Below, in pieces: positions 10,031-21,429 of a stretch of DNA of 64,000 nt (its first letter is position 1; every line of letters starts with the position of its first letter). Below the pieces are notes generated by a model. That model had not been told where the DNA came from, ran no database searches, and saw nothing but the letters and a program-made list of their open reading frames with translations. The position numbers and the translations under genes were made by a program. Origin of the DNA: Mytilus californianus (taxonomy: Eukaryota; Mollusca; Bivalvia; Mytilida; Mytilidae); contig NW_026262690.1 of the NCBI RefSeq assembly GCF_021869535.1, forward strand, positions 94,083,995-94,147,994. The letters are read 5' to 3'.

Positions 10031-12539
10031 CCCTCTTTTCCCACTTCCCACTTCTTTCTCTTCTGTCCCGATCCCACTTGTTCCTTTTTTGACCGGTTTT
10101 TTTTTATCGATGCTTCATTTATTTGTGATACATTTTCATATTAGTCCACCATTGTCCCAGGTGCCAACAAACTTATATAATCCCGCCACATTGACTGCTA
10201 TATATTGTTTAATATTTTTCTCGTTTGAAATGTTTAACAATAACATTTTAGTTACTTTTGGATTTTTTTATTCAGCCATGCTGGATCTATGCGATCACTC
10301 TGGTTTTGGAGATGTTGCAAAATACTAAGTTTAAGACACATCATGAAACTAATTATGTGTTTTTATGACTTGCAGAAACTTTCTACACCATTTTAATCAT
10401 CAACTGCAAACTTTTGACATGTTATAATTATTATAAAGAGCACATAAATAGACTGATGGTTAAAGCTACATGTGCATGAAATATTTGTCACTGGCAAACA
10501 CATATACTTCGAGGTTGATGGATTTAATTATCATATTTTGCTTTTTTTATTTAGGAATAAATTCTCAGAATGATTAACAGCATAGAAGACAGCCGCTGAA
10601 ATGGGAACATACGATGTGAAAATTAAAGACCTATATATATAGAAGGATGTATTTTAATATGGCATTCATCAGAAAAGACAATATTTAATCATAAACCATG
10701 TAATTCCGAGTTTCGTACAAGTACCAAAACATAAAAGATGGATGCTTGTAATGAGCTCATATTAGAACTAGGGAGTCCTCTGGAATTACCAATCTACATG
10801 TAGCAAGACACATCATATGCGAGACTGAATTGAGGAAAAGACACCAGCCAGGAAACTGACATTCTATAAAGCATTCCAAAGAAAAGATGGCAAAGGGGGG
10901 AGTGCAATAAAACATGATACACGCAAAATTAAGTGTTTCTTTGATTGTTTTATTTTAATTTATGAACCTTAATATATATATATATCAACAGAAATATTCT
11001 TTAAATAATTTAAAATGTGCAAATCTTATTCCACCGTTATATAAAAAACTGTAGTGGTGCTTGCAGGCAATGTTTTATGAAAAATTGTTTTCAAATTCAC
11101 CAAAAACTTGCTACATAGCAAGAATACGCCATGTTTGCCAGCTTTTACATAAATAAAAAAAAACTTAAATGTCACCGGTACATCCATATGAAATAAAGTC
11201 TGCTGCTGCCAAAAATCAAGATTACAAACTATGTTTCTAAAAGTAGATTACAACAATACTGAACTCTGAAAAATTTTAAAAAGCGTGGAAATTTCATAAA
11301 CATCTGGCAAAACCAAACGCTAAAGCACATCAAATAGCAGAACGAATTGAAAACAACCGTCATATTCTTAACTTGGTAAAGGCATTATCTTAATTTTCTC
11401 ATAATAATCCTCCCAGTATTTCAAGTATTCTTACTCTGAAAGGAAAATATGAAAGAAAAATCATTTGCAACTTTACAAATTATCGGCATGAAAATGATTG
11501 ACATTTTTGTCACAGACTTCATATGTTTATTTGACAATAAAGAATATTATATTAAAACAATTGTTATGATAAATAAAAGAAATTCCAGTTATGATAAAAA
11601 AAAAAAGGAGATGAGACATTGTTTTATGTTAATTACAATACATTGCCTAACATATTAACATATGGAATCATTAATGTCAACATGTTTTAAGCAATAGCAA
11701 AATACCAAAAATGAACAGTATTGAAGATTCTTATCTTGTTAGATATATGTATAAATTGTGCGGTTTTATACACATTGATATTGAAAAATATCAGCCTCGA
11801 ACCACAATGTAAATCTCTCTGGTGTCGATTGCGTATATTTTTTTTAAACACAGAAAGACAGTCGCAATCAAAATCAAGGAGTAAACAAAGACTCGTAAAA
11901 CCAAAGTGCATTTACAACAACAGTTAAAATACATAAAAAGAAACAACACCAACTCGACTAAAAACCGGGAATGAATTCCCATGATGTGCTTCTAAAGGGT
12001 AAACAATTCCCTTGAGAAAATCCGATAAACTGCTTATCTTGCTTCATTTCTGTTGTTTTTCCCTTCACTTCAATAGTTTTTTGATAGACGAAAGTAAGCT
12101 TGATACTTTTCCTCAGTCATTTTCACGTCGCTAAAAAGTCCTGCTCAGCAGAGTGATATAGTCGAAGAGAAAAACCATAAGTTTTAATATGTAACCAGCT
12201 AAACAAGGATTGTAATAATATAGTCACAGAATTATCCAACCTATTTTTGGATACCAATTGTACTCAGATGCACATGTGTCAAAATTTCTCTAATGATAGA
12301 GGTCAACACTGAATCAGCGATGTCTACACAAGATACAAAATATAAAAAAAAAATAAAAAAGAGTCATCAACATGTCACAATATACCATACTATACTTACT
12401 TAGTTTATAAGTTTTAAGTTCCCAATATTTTTTGAAACAATATGCATTCAGATTAAAAAGATAAACCACACCAAATCGACTGCTACAGCTATACCTAAAG
12501 AAACAACTATTTTTGATATATGGATAAGGTGCGCACTAA
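10031..12539. other. Intergenic, no gene supported
   Basis: Only short chance frames are seen. A decayed copy of repeat R2 (see 17022) lies around 11262-11385. Near 10906 an AATAAA follows a T-rich acceptor-like tract at 10545, so a non-coding terminal exon is conceivable but not supported by any frame. Confidence 0.4.
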
Positions 12540-13035
12540 AAAGTAAGTATTTACTAAAAAAGTAAATGACAAACATCAGTACAATAATAGTACTAATAAA
12601 ATAGGTACAATTACAATACTGACAAAATAAGTACTGAAACATTACTGACAAAATCAGTACAGAAACATTACTGACAAAATCAGTACTGAAACATTACTGA
12701 CGAAGTCAGTACTGAACTAGTACTGACAAAATCAGTACTGAACTAGTACTGACAAAATCAGTACTGAACTAGTACTGACAAAATCAGTACTGAAACAATA
12801 CTGACAAAATCAGTACTGAAACAGTACTGACGAAATCAGTACTGAAACAGTACTGAAAAAACAGTACTGAATTTATAGAATTAGTTACGGTACAGTTATT
12901 GTATAATAATGAACAGTACTGAAATAATAGAAAGTATAACATTACAAATTTTTAGTCTCACCAAACAGTACTGATATGTACGAGGGTAGAAATGTACCAA
13001 AAAAACGTGGGTAAATTCTTGGTAGTGTAGTAGTA
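12540..13035 (-). repeat. CAGTACTG minisatellite with flanking sequence (copy 2, inverted)
   Basis: Read on the minus strand from 13035, this block matches 1440-1830: the same 170-base leader (GGTAGTGTAGTA on the plus strand is the complement of TACTATGCACATTGTATTTACACTACC) and then the array of CAGTACTG units. Some spacers here read CTAGTACTG, so the arrays have diverged since copying. Confidence 0.85.
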
Positions 13036-13247
13036 AGTGCAAAGAACTGCCGACTCGGAGTCAGAAAAGAGTTTTTCTGATAGGTAGAACTGTCTTCGAA
13101 GACCATTGATATCATGCGGAATATCACATAAAAAATCCGGCTCATCTATCAGTCCATCATAAAACCGGATATACATTCATATCACATTAATATGATCTCG
13201 TTATGAAATGAAAGTAATATTTGCCAGTGGACGAAAAACAACAATCC

Positions 13248-13290
13248 GTCCTCCTCCTCCTCCTCCCTCCCTCCCTCTCTCCCTGCTTCT
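13248..13290 (+). repeat. CTC/CCT microsatellite
   Basis: An uninterrupted pyrimidine run of CTC then CCCT units. It follows ATATTTGCCAGTGGAC, a short motif also found at 5807, 10482 and (inverted) 2489 and 63399. Confidence 0.85.
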
Positions 13291-13599
13291 CCTCATCATG
13301 CTTCAATTTCATCCAACAAGGTAAAAGATGTATGAAACACATAATAACCAATAAAACACAGAATAACCAATACTTAATTCAAAATACAATGTATGTTTAA
13401 AAAAAAACAATCAGAAAATAACCAAGATTACGACAAATGATAGCAAAATCAGACTATCAAATACGCATGTACACGATATGCGTACATCCGTACAACAAAA
13501 ACACTGACAATGAAAGCTTCATGCATAAGGACAGTATCAAAGTTGGAGATGTAATGCGTCACTCCAGAATTATAAGCATACATTTAGCAACATGCATCA

Positions 13600-13745
13600 T
13601 TTTGGGTCCCTTTATAGCTTGCTGTTCGGTGTGAGCCAAGGCTCCGTGTCTTGACATATAATTGTTTACTTTTTATACATTGTGACTTGGATGGAGAGTT
13701 GTCTCATTGGCACTCATACCACATCTTCTTATTTATATATATAGC
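13600..13745 (+). repeat. Partial copy of repeat R1
   Basis: It matches the end of R1: GGTCCCTTTATAGCTTGCTG, then GTTGTCTCATTGGCACTCAT, ACCACATCTTCTT and an AT tail. The inverted copy at 30650 shares the variant CACTCATACC and the TTGTGACTTGGATGGAGAG stretch, so these two are the closer relatives. Confidence 0.65.
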
Positions 13746-14474
13746 CCATCGTAATATTGGACATGTAAATGTCTAAACAAGAAAATTGTAGCATTCAGTA
13801 ATGTTAAGGTAGCAATTCAATGTTAGGAAAAAACAAACAAATTGACACTCAAAAGTTTTAGCCATCCTCTTTCCCTTGCTTTCTAACAAATAAGGCTTAA
13901 TGTTTGTGTTATGCATGTGCATATGTATGGAAACAGCATCTTCCATAGATTTGATTTCCAATAGCTAAAATGGTGAAATGTAATCTCTTTTTGGTGTAAC
14001 CATGGGAACAATCTGCATTTATTTGATACAAAATATTGCAAAAAAGGAGGGGTGAAAATGTAACAAATATTCCCAAATTTTGGTCCAAAGTTTTTCCAAG
14101 TCTTTAATGAGAAAGTGGCTGAGAAATGAGAAAATCACCAAACACAATTTTACGTAGTATAGGAAAGAAGTATAATAGTGACCCTTTTTCTTTTTGATTT
14201 CTAAAAGCATTTCAGGAAGTTATATTCAATCTTATATTAAGACATATTTATTGTGTTTCATTTGAATCGCATAATAGTGCTTTCTCAGTTTATGTACAAT
14301 TGCTTAAACAACGTTCAGTGCCTATTCTTTTTGTAATGTATTCTTATTTTGTATATAACAAAACATATGCTAAATTTTGTCCAAAATTAGAATAAACTAT
14401 ATCACTTTTTTATATTGACTTCAGAACATCTGTCATTCTTGTGTAGACTTATATAGAATCATTGAAAAAAAACC

Positions 14475-14510
14475 CAGTAGATTTACGATAAGGCACATAC
14501 AATTTCATGT
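14475..14510 (+). promoter_or_regulatory. Conserved upstream motif of the TRIM-like genes (copy 1)
   Basis: GTAGATTTACGATAAGGCAC lies 154 bases before the pseudogene ATG. Related blocks lie at 34425, 43109, 45113 and 51650, at similar distances from the start. It could be a promoter element or a 5' UTR splice donor (CAG/GTAGAT). Confidence 0.4.
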
Positions 14511-14628
14511 TTTATAATTTGAGATAGAACTTTTAAAATTATTTCACAGACTTGAAAAAGTTGAGTACATAAACTAATTTCTTAACTTAGTTATTCTATC
14601 TGAAAAAAAATGGGATGACCATTAAAAA

Positions 14629-15465
14629 ATGGCTAGTCATTAATGCAAACTGACAATTTTGCGAAGAACCAGCTGGTGCAAAATGGCATTGCCAATCATG
14701 TAATCTTAATCTTTTGGATGTATGTTATACAAAAATTCACACAAAAATTGATACAAAAATTAACTTAACACAAGGATGTTCTTTTACAAACAGAAGAAAA
14801 TATCGAGGACTTGGGAAATAAAAAAAAGTAGATATTAATGGATATATTTGTGTGAAAGCTCATGTATTCAAAAAAGGGAAGAGTTGTAGTCATTGGGAAA
14901 TGGGGCAGCCTAAGTGGATAGTGGATATACAACGGTCATCCAGATATAAATTCAGAAAATAGTTTTCTACGAACGACATTATCACAACAACTTCGGGTCT
15001 TGTTCTTGTTGCTGAGGAAAAAACACAAATGCAATCCATGTCCTATCTACGGATGGGCAATTTATCTGTAATGTATTTCAAACACTAAAATAACTGAGCC
15101 TGTTAATATATGTTTTAACAAAATAGGACATTTAATGATAGGTTGCTCAGATTCCGGAAAAAACTAAACTGTATATTGTGGAATTCATTAAATGATACTA
15201 TTGTAAGGAACAGCTTTAATTTAGTTTTATTTTTAAATGTTATTTTCCCATGGCATTATCACAGCATCGTTAAGTCTGATTCTGGTGGCTGCAAAAAAAA
15301 AGCGTACGCAATTTATGTCCTTTCTAAGGATGCGCCATTCAACTGAAATTTTATCTCCAGCAACGAAATAATTTCGCCTGCTAGTGTATGGTTTATGAGA
15401 AAGGAACAGTTGTTCAGATGCTAGAGAAACCAGATTGCATATGGTCCAATTAATAGATTGAGATT
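14629..15465 (+). pseudogene. TRIM-like pseudogene with internal deletion and doubled 3' end
   Basis: The start ATGGCTAGTCAT matches the ATGGCTAGCAAA of intact-start paralogues but meets a stop after four codons. The first B-box is recognisable (AAATGGCATTGCCAATCATG). After the ENLRKV-equivalent at about 14830 the sequence jumps to the propeller (ATTAATGGATATATTTGTGT), so about 1.1 kb (second B-box, coiled coil, most of the propeller) is missing. The propeller end is reached at about 15190. A second, diverged copy of the last roughly 75 codons follows (15240-15465), ending CCAATTAATAGATTGAGATT. It is not translatable. Confidence 0.85.
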
Positions 15466-17400
15466 AAAGAAGGGTTAAGGTTATATTGTTTGTGTGTATT
15501 TAAATAAAAATTTATAATGTGCATTTTGAAGTATTTGCCGATGTATCTCTTAAGTCATCTCCCGAAATATTTTTATTGTTTTAAACCCCTCCCTACGTAA
15601 TGATGTTGGTCGGTATAAAATTTACACCCATCCGTCTGTCCATCAGTTCAATCATAAGTCTTTTTCGTTTCCGGATGCTTACTCAAATACTTTATACCAG
15701 ATTAGAACCTCATTTGTATACATAATCACATATAATGAAGGAAGATTCCTATAAAAAAAAAATGAAAACAACACACTATAAATTTCATGCGTCCGAAGTG
15801 CTTTTCTGGATCTACCTTCATCATGAACGCTCAAAGCAGAATATTTGAAAGCCAAGGATGTATAAGGAAAACGTTGAAGAGCTATAAACCAAAAAGGACC
15901 TAAAAAAATAGCCAAATCCATCTAAGGCCAACTTTGCCTTGGGGAGTTGAAACTTTAGTTTCTGTATAATTTCAAAATTTATAAATTTATAAATTTTGAT
16001 GTTCCCAAAACAAAGTTATTTAAGGATGTAATTAGGCGAAATTAAAAAAATCTGGAATTTGAAATTGATACTATAAGTCAGAAGAGCATTAGTAAAGGAA
16101 CAAAATAAGCTAAAAATATTGATAGGTTATGTAACTCATTTTTGCGATATTTGATTTTTCAAAAAGGGCGAGAAAAGGCTGACTCGGACTTTTACCTAAT
16201 ATTTAGCATTGACAATATTTGGGTCTCAAATCGTAAGAAAAAAATCTAGAATCTGCTTAAATTTTGGTAATGACCTTTTTATGAGCTATTGAGAAGTCTT
16301 CTATGAAAAGAAAAGTGGGTGATGTGGGGCAAAATATTTTACCCTGTATCGTAGGAAAAAGTCAAGAAGTCCGAACATCTAACAAAAATTCATAATCCTG
16401 ACCTGAGTACATCCTTAATACTAAGAATATACCTACGACGGAAAACGGAATCCTAAATCAAATGCTTTTGGATCCCAACCTAACTTGCGTATATCGTCAC
16501 ATATTATGACTTGAAGATTCCTATTATTTGGAGGTCAACACCTGAAAGGTCAAGGTCAAGTTACTTAACAATTTGTGTGGAAAACAGGTTTATGGATGTC
16601 AAATCAAGCACTTTATATGTGCGATTGTAACCGTTTTCACATGTATGGTTTGATGTGACTTTATCTATTGTCAAGATCATAGTTACTAACATATATCTGT
16701 GTAAGACAATGATTCCGTATAAAATCATGATAGAAAAGAATCGCACCTTAAATTAGATAGAGCAAAACACAGGAAAAAAAATACGTCATAAGGTAATTGA
16801 AAGCTTTTCCTCTTTATATGGGGGCGTTGAGTATCTCACCTCGCTCATTACAGGTTCTTTAATTTGATGACATTATTTCCATAAACACTAAAAAAAATTG
16901 AAACGTATTAATAAATATATAGAAAAATCTTTAGAGGGTTCTGACAAGGGGAAAAAAAATTAGAAAGACAGTAACATATGTAATTATGTACGACAAAAAT
17001 AAGTAAAATATCAAAAATACCGAACTCCGAGAAAAATTCTAAACTGAACGTCCCTTTTCAAATGGAAAAATCAGAGGCTCAAACGAATGGAAAACAACTG
17101 TCATGTTCCTTACCTGGTACAGTCATTTCATGTAGAAAATTGTGGATTAGACCTGGTTTTATAGCTAGCTAAACCTCTCACTACCATAGACCTAACAAAA
17201 GATAGTCTTCGCAAAGAAAGCTTCATAATAAAAACATTATTAGAGTTTGAGGCGCTACTATTTGCCCGGAACGATAATCTAATATGTGCAGCATGCATGA
17301 ACCGACATCTTGACTTTGCACTTTCAAAGCAAAATATATGAAAACCAAATACATGATCCATTTCTTCTCCGACGATGCCTTGCACAGTTCTTAATGACGG
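15466..17400 (+). repeat. TRIM 3'-flank duplication block, copy 1
   Basis: It begins at the end of the pseudogene (GAAGGGTTAAGGTTATATTG) and keeps an AATAAA at 15503. It aligns with 18066-19396 and 36282-37860 over long stretches, for example CATCAGT near 15645, GTCAAGATCATAGTTACTAA near 16671 and GGGGGCGTTGAGTATC near 16820. Inside lies a hammerhead-like relic (15785-15832, minus). From 17022 to 17180 there is a copy of the dispersed repeat R2 (AAAACAACTGTCATGTTCCT, ACCTGGTTTTATAGCTAGCT), which recurs at 11262, 19095, 33068 and 47255. No coding frame is conserved among the three copies. Confidence 0.75.
15785..15832 (-). ncRNA. Hammerhead-like relic
   Basis: On the minus strand GAGCGTTC is followed by ATGATGA (core CTGATGA with its first base changed), then a stem II-like AGGTAGATCC, GAAA, a short AAGCACTT and C, then GGACGC, which can pair with GCGTTC. 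The core mutation suggests an inactive descendant of a ribozyme. Confidence 0.4.
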
Positions 17401-17756
17401 CTTTAATGCTTAGATAAAGTCAAATATCCGTTCAGTTTTGAAAATCATGACTCATGATTTCGCTGAATGTTATGATATAAACTCCATTGGATTATAAAAG
17501 AAATATCATGTAATGCTTACGCATGCAATTTATAAAGTGTTGTTTCCAGTTTTTGACCTTCGGGTTTGATTTAAAATTAGTTTTTTATTTGTCCTTGTAC
17601 AGAACTTATGCAAATAAGATAACAGTAAACTCATTCTAGATACCAGGCTTTAAAATTTTGTACCCCAGACGTAGGACATGGGATCCGAACCCACAAACCC
17701 TGAGATTCAGAGGTTCGTGCTATTTTTCCTCGTGAAAAAATTTATTCTTCATTGTA

Positions 17757-17901
17757 CAATTATTGACTTTTTATGAGGTCGATACAATGATTGATCAACC
17801 CAAGCGATATGATATTCACCGAGGCCAACGGCCGAGGGGGAATGTCATATCTATGGGGTTGATGAATCATTGTATCAACTGAAATCAAAAGTCAACAATT
17901 G
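17757..17901. mobile_element. Long palindromic foldback element
   Basis: The two arms, about 64 bases each, are nearly complementary: CAATTATTGACTTTTTATGA against TCAAAAGTCAACAATTG, then ATACAATGATTGATCAACCC against GGGGTTGATGAATCATTGTA. The centre is GAGGCCAACGGCCGAGG. Three other palindromes in the window have similar design. It has no coding content. Confidence 0.75.
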
Positions 17902-18065
17902 TTTTAATATATGACTTTTTATCCGTCTCCAATTTTCTAGTATTTGCTCAAGATAATTTTAAAACTTCACCCTTTTTATACTAAATATATCATCTGCTTT
18001 TGCAGTTACTTATTTTCATAAGTTGAAATATTTGATAAAGTTTACTAATGAAATACACCGAAAAC

Positions 18066-19396
18066 AAGAACATTTAATAGATTAAGATTAAAAAAGGGTT
18101 AAGGTTATATTGTGTGTGTTATTAAAAAAAAAGATTATACGGTGTATTTTGAAATATTTGCCAATGTATTTCTTAAGTCATCTCCCAAAATCTTTTTTTG
18201 TTTTTTTTTTTACGCCCCTCGCTACGTAATGGTCCTGGCCGGTATATAATTTATACCCGTCCATCTGTCCATCAGTCAGTTCATCAGTCGTTTTCCTTTC
18301 CGGATTCTTACTCAAATACTTTATATCAGATTACATCCTCACTTGTATACATAATCACATATAATGAGAGGAAGATTCCTATTAATTTTGATTTTCCCAA
18401 ATCAAAGTTATTTAATAATTAGAATAGACCAACATGTATGCAGAAAAAGGGATCTTAAGTCAAAAGTTTTTGGATCCCAATCTAACTTGCGTATATCGTC
18501 ACATATTACGAGTTGAAGATTCTTATTGACCTCAAAGGTAAAGGTCAAAGTTATTTAACAATTTGTGTTGAAAACAGATTTATGGTTGTCAAATTAAGAG
18601 CTTTATATTTGCGATTGTAACCGTTTTTACATGTATGGTTTGATGTCATTTTTTTCTATGGTCAAGATCATAGTTATAATATATATTTGTGTAAGACAAT
18701 AATTCCGTCTAAAATCATTATAGAAAAAAATCGCACCTTAAATTAAATAGATTTTATATATTAAATAAAATTAAATACAGAAAAAAAACTACGCCATAAG
18801 GTAATTGAAAGCTTTTCCTCTTTATAGGGGGGGGGGGGGGGGGGGGGGGCGTTGAGTATCGCATCTAGCTCACTATAGGTTCTTTGATTTGATGATTTGA
18901 TAACAGCGCAAAAGAGTTTTGTTTCAAAGATTTAACAACTTTATATAGAAAAATACATCATAAACATTGAAAAAAAAATTAAACGTATAAATCAATTTAT
19001 AGAAAAATCCTAAGAGGGTTATAAGAAAAAAAGGAAAAAATTGAAAGACTGTAATATAGATATGTACGACAAAAAAAAGGTAAATATCAAAAATACCGAA
19101 GTCAAAGGAATATTCTTAACGGAAAGTCCCTTATCAAATTACAAAATCAAAAGCTCAAACAAATGGAAAACAACTGTCATATTCCTGACTTGGTACATAT
19201 ATTTCAAGTAGAAAATTGTGGATTAAACCTGGTTTTATAGCTAGCTAAAACTCTCACATGCATAGACCTATCAAAAGTTAGCACTCGCAAAGAAAGCTTC
19301 ATAAATAAAAACATTATCAGAGTTTGAGGTCCTACTATTTGCCCGGAACGGTAATCTAATATGTGCAGCATGCATGAACCGACATCTTGACATTGT
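18066..19396 (+). repeat. TRIM 3'-flank duplication block, copy 2
   Basis: It starts with AATAGATTAAGATTAAAAAA, the same final codons and stop region as the pseudogene at 15465, but has no gene upstream. It runs parallel to copy 1 for about 1.3 kb, including TCAAGATCATAGTTATAATA and the R2 repeat at 19095-19260. The five-G stretch of copies 1 and 3 (GGGGGCGTTG) has expanded here to 23 G at 18827-18849. Confidence 0.8.
18827..18849 (+). repeat. Poly-G run of 23
   Basis: It sits at the site of a GGGGG in the two paralogous blocks (16821 and 37501), so it is a recent homopolymer expansion or an assembly artefact. Confidence 0.9.
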
Positions 19397-19599
19397 TATA
19401 TATAGAAATAAGTTATGACTGTTTTCGAATGAAATTTATAAAGTAATTAACAATCAGAGAAAATATTTACCTTGTATAAAGCCAAAATATAGGAATCGAC
19501 TGATAGTTGAACCGTGAATGTACATATATGTAAAACAATAATATTTAGTTTGGTTTTAATTTACTGATAACAAATTCAATATTTATACCGATAAAAGAA

Positions 19600-21300
19600 T
19601 ATTCAAAGATCTAATAGCTGTTTTGAATTGGCAACCTTTTATGATAAGTTTATTTAAAGGATCGATAATTTACAAGGATCGTATCTAAATTTACGGTCTC
19701 GGTAAACAACATCACCGTAAAAAAAGGATGTGCTATACCGTTTGTAAAAGTCTTCTTCAGGTACAGTCAAAGTTCCAAACCCAATCTTTTTATCTATGAA
19801 AGAATTTAGAAAAGTTTTAAGTAATTTATGATAACGAAATCCTTGACTCAAGATTTTACCAGTAATACATAAATTACGTTCATTGAAATATAATAAAATG
19901 AATGTCTACAGACACGGGTATAGCAAATATTGTGATATATAAACACCGTAAGATGGTGCCAAAGAAACATCACCTTCCATAAAAGGAAAAATAAAAAAAA
20001 TTAGAAACGAAAAATAGTTCCTTTTGTCGTAAATTTTTGTGTAGAGTTTTCAGTGTAAAATTGAAATATCTAAATCTAGAAAAGGACAGTTATTACCGTT
20101 TATATTTGATTTATTTGAAGTAAGTTCCTTTGAGTAAATTTCGGCAGTATATTTAGAAAATATTTAACGAAAAAATATCATCAAGATAACGGTAAAAAAA
20201 AAAGGGACGAAAGATACCAGAGGGACAGTCAAACTCACAGATCGAAAACAAACTGACAACGCCATGGCCAAAAATAAAAAGACAAACAGACAGGAAAGTG
20301 TTGTTGAAATTATCAATTAAGTGCAATTTAGACTGGTCTTTACTGTTTTTGGCCATACACTGTGATTCATAACAGTACAAGAACAAGTCCGCTATAATAG
20401 TGGCGCAATTGGTTTTCATAGGAATACCAACATCCTATCGATAACTTTTATTGCTGAAACGGACATCAATGGTGTCAAGTAGAAAACTTACAGCGTCAAT
20501 AATTTCATTACACCTCCAGATAGTATATCTAGCATATTTACCTTTCTCATTCGAAAACAAGGCTTGATATGAGTTGCAGCAAATAAATTTGCCATTAGAT
20601 TTTTAAACGACTATTTGATTAAATAGGAAAACTTTTGTTTGGTGAGATTGTGTGGAAGTATAGTGTAAAGATTTAAAAAGTCAAAACTGTAAAGCATATC
20701 AAAAGGACCATCTAAACACTCAAAGAATTTTTTACGCTTAAGAAATAGTTAAATTCCCTATTTTCAAATGTTTTATTACAAAACGTTAATGGTAAGTTAT
20801 TTGATAGTATAATATGATTGTTTACTATATAGGACTCTTTGTGGAGCTCACGGACCTGAATGTAGAAGAATCATTATTTCATTCTTAAGAACTTCCGTGT
20901 AATTTTTACGTCATACCACCACAAAATTGATCTGCTTTGTCGGCTGGTACGAACATAAACCGCTTTTCGAGTACTTGAATTTTTTTTTGTATTCTAGAAA
21001 TAGGCGTATTATGTACCCTTTTATTTATTTCTAAACTATTTTCATATATTTACAATATTCATACATTTATTTAAATATGAATATATAGATTTTTTTATCA
21101 GATTTTTCACGTTCACACCAATATTTACAATACTATGAACGAGCGTCTTTTATGACCTCACGACATTGTTTCCGATCTATTTTAGATGGTGGGCGAAGTT
21201 TGGTCCTCTTTTCAAAAAGTTTTTAACCTCTCGGTCTAGAACAATACTGAGTTTTGCCGTAATAACTATGGCCATAATAAACATATCTAAAATTCAACGT
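19600..21300 (-). pseudogene. Penelope-like RT gene remnant, family 1
   Basis: Read on the minus strand the decayed frame shows, in order, VPADKAD (about 20930-20950), a degenerate NTIDVRFSNK, PMKTNCATIIADLFLYCYES (20370-20420), a split FNNTF/YRYLDDIF (20165-20300), FLDLDI, and a tail with GFRYHKLLKTF and YGDVVYRDRKF (19654-19851). VPADKA, GxPMGTNCAP and YxDDIF are RT motifs of the Penelope-like type. The assignment rests on motif order, not a search. The copy has many stops and frameshifts and is interrupted by a piece of the family 2 tail at 20190-20312. Confidence 0.65.
20190..20312 (-). mobile_element. Family 2 element tail inserted in the family 1 RT gene
   Basis: GGGACGAAAGATACCAGAGG and GACAACGCCATGGCCAAAAA match the terminal sequence seen in full at 48358-48460. 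It separates FNNTF from YRYLDDIF of the host RT, which are adjacent in the copy at 51985. GGTAAA on the left and GGAAAG on the right might be remains of a target duplication. Confidence 0.65.
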
Positions 21301-21429
21301 TTCACAATCTTAAGTTAAATGAGTATTATTTCTATACTGACGTCTGATGTCACTGACGTATAATTAAAAACTAAACTTCTACTGGTTTTTTTTATGAATA
21401 CGAAATAATAGGTGGTTCTGTGTTTTCAA

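Noticed and set aside
9942-10328. 128-codon open frame
   Set aside because: It starts inside the CGTGTTT-rich repeat and has a hydrophobic, phenylalanine-rich composition typical of T-rich DNA.
17670-17710. TGGGATCCGAACCCAC, an inverted tRNA T-arm-like sequence
   Set aside because: No cloverleaf can be folded around it; probably a decayed tRNA-derived repeat.
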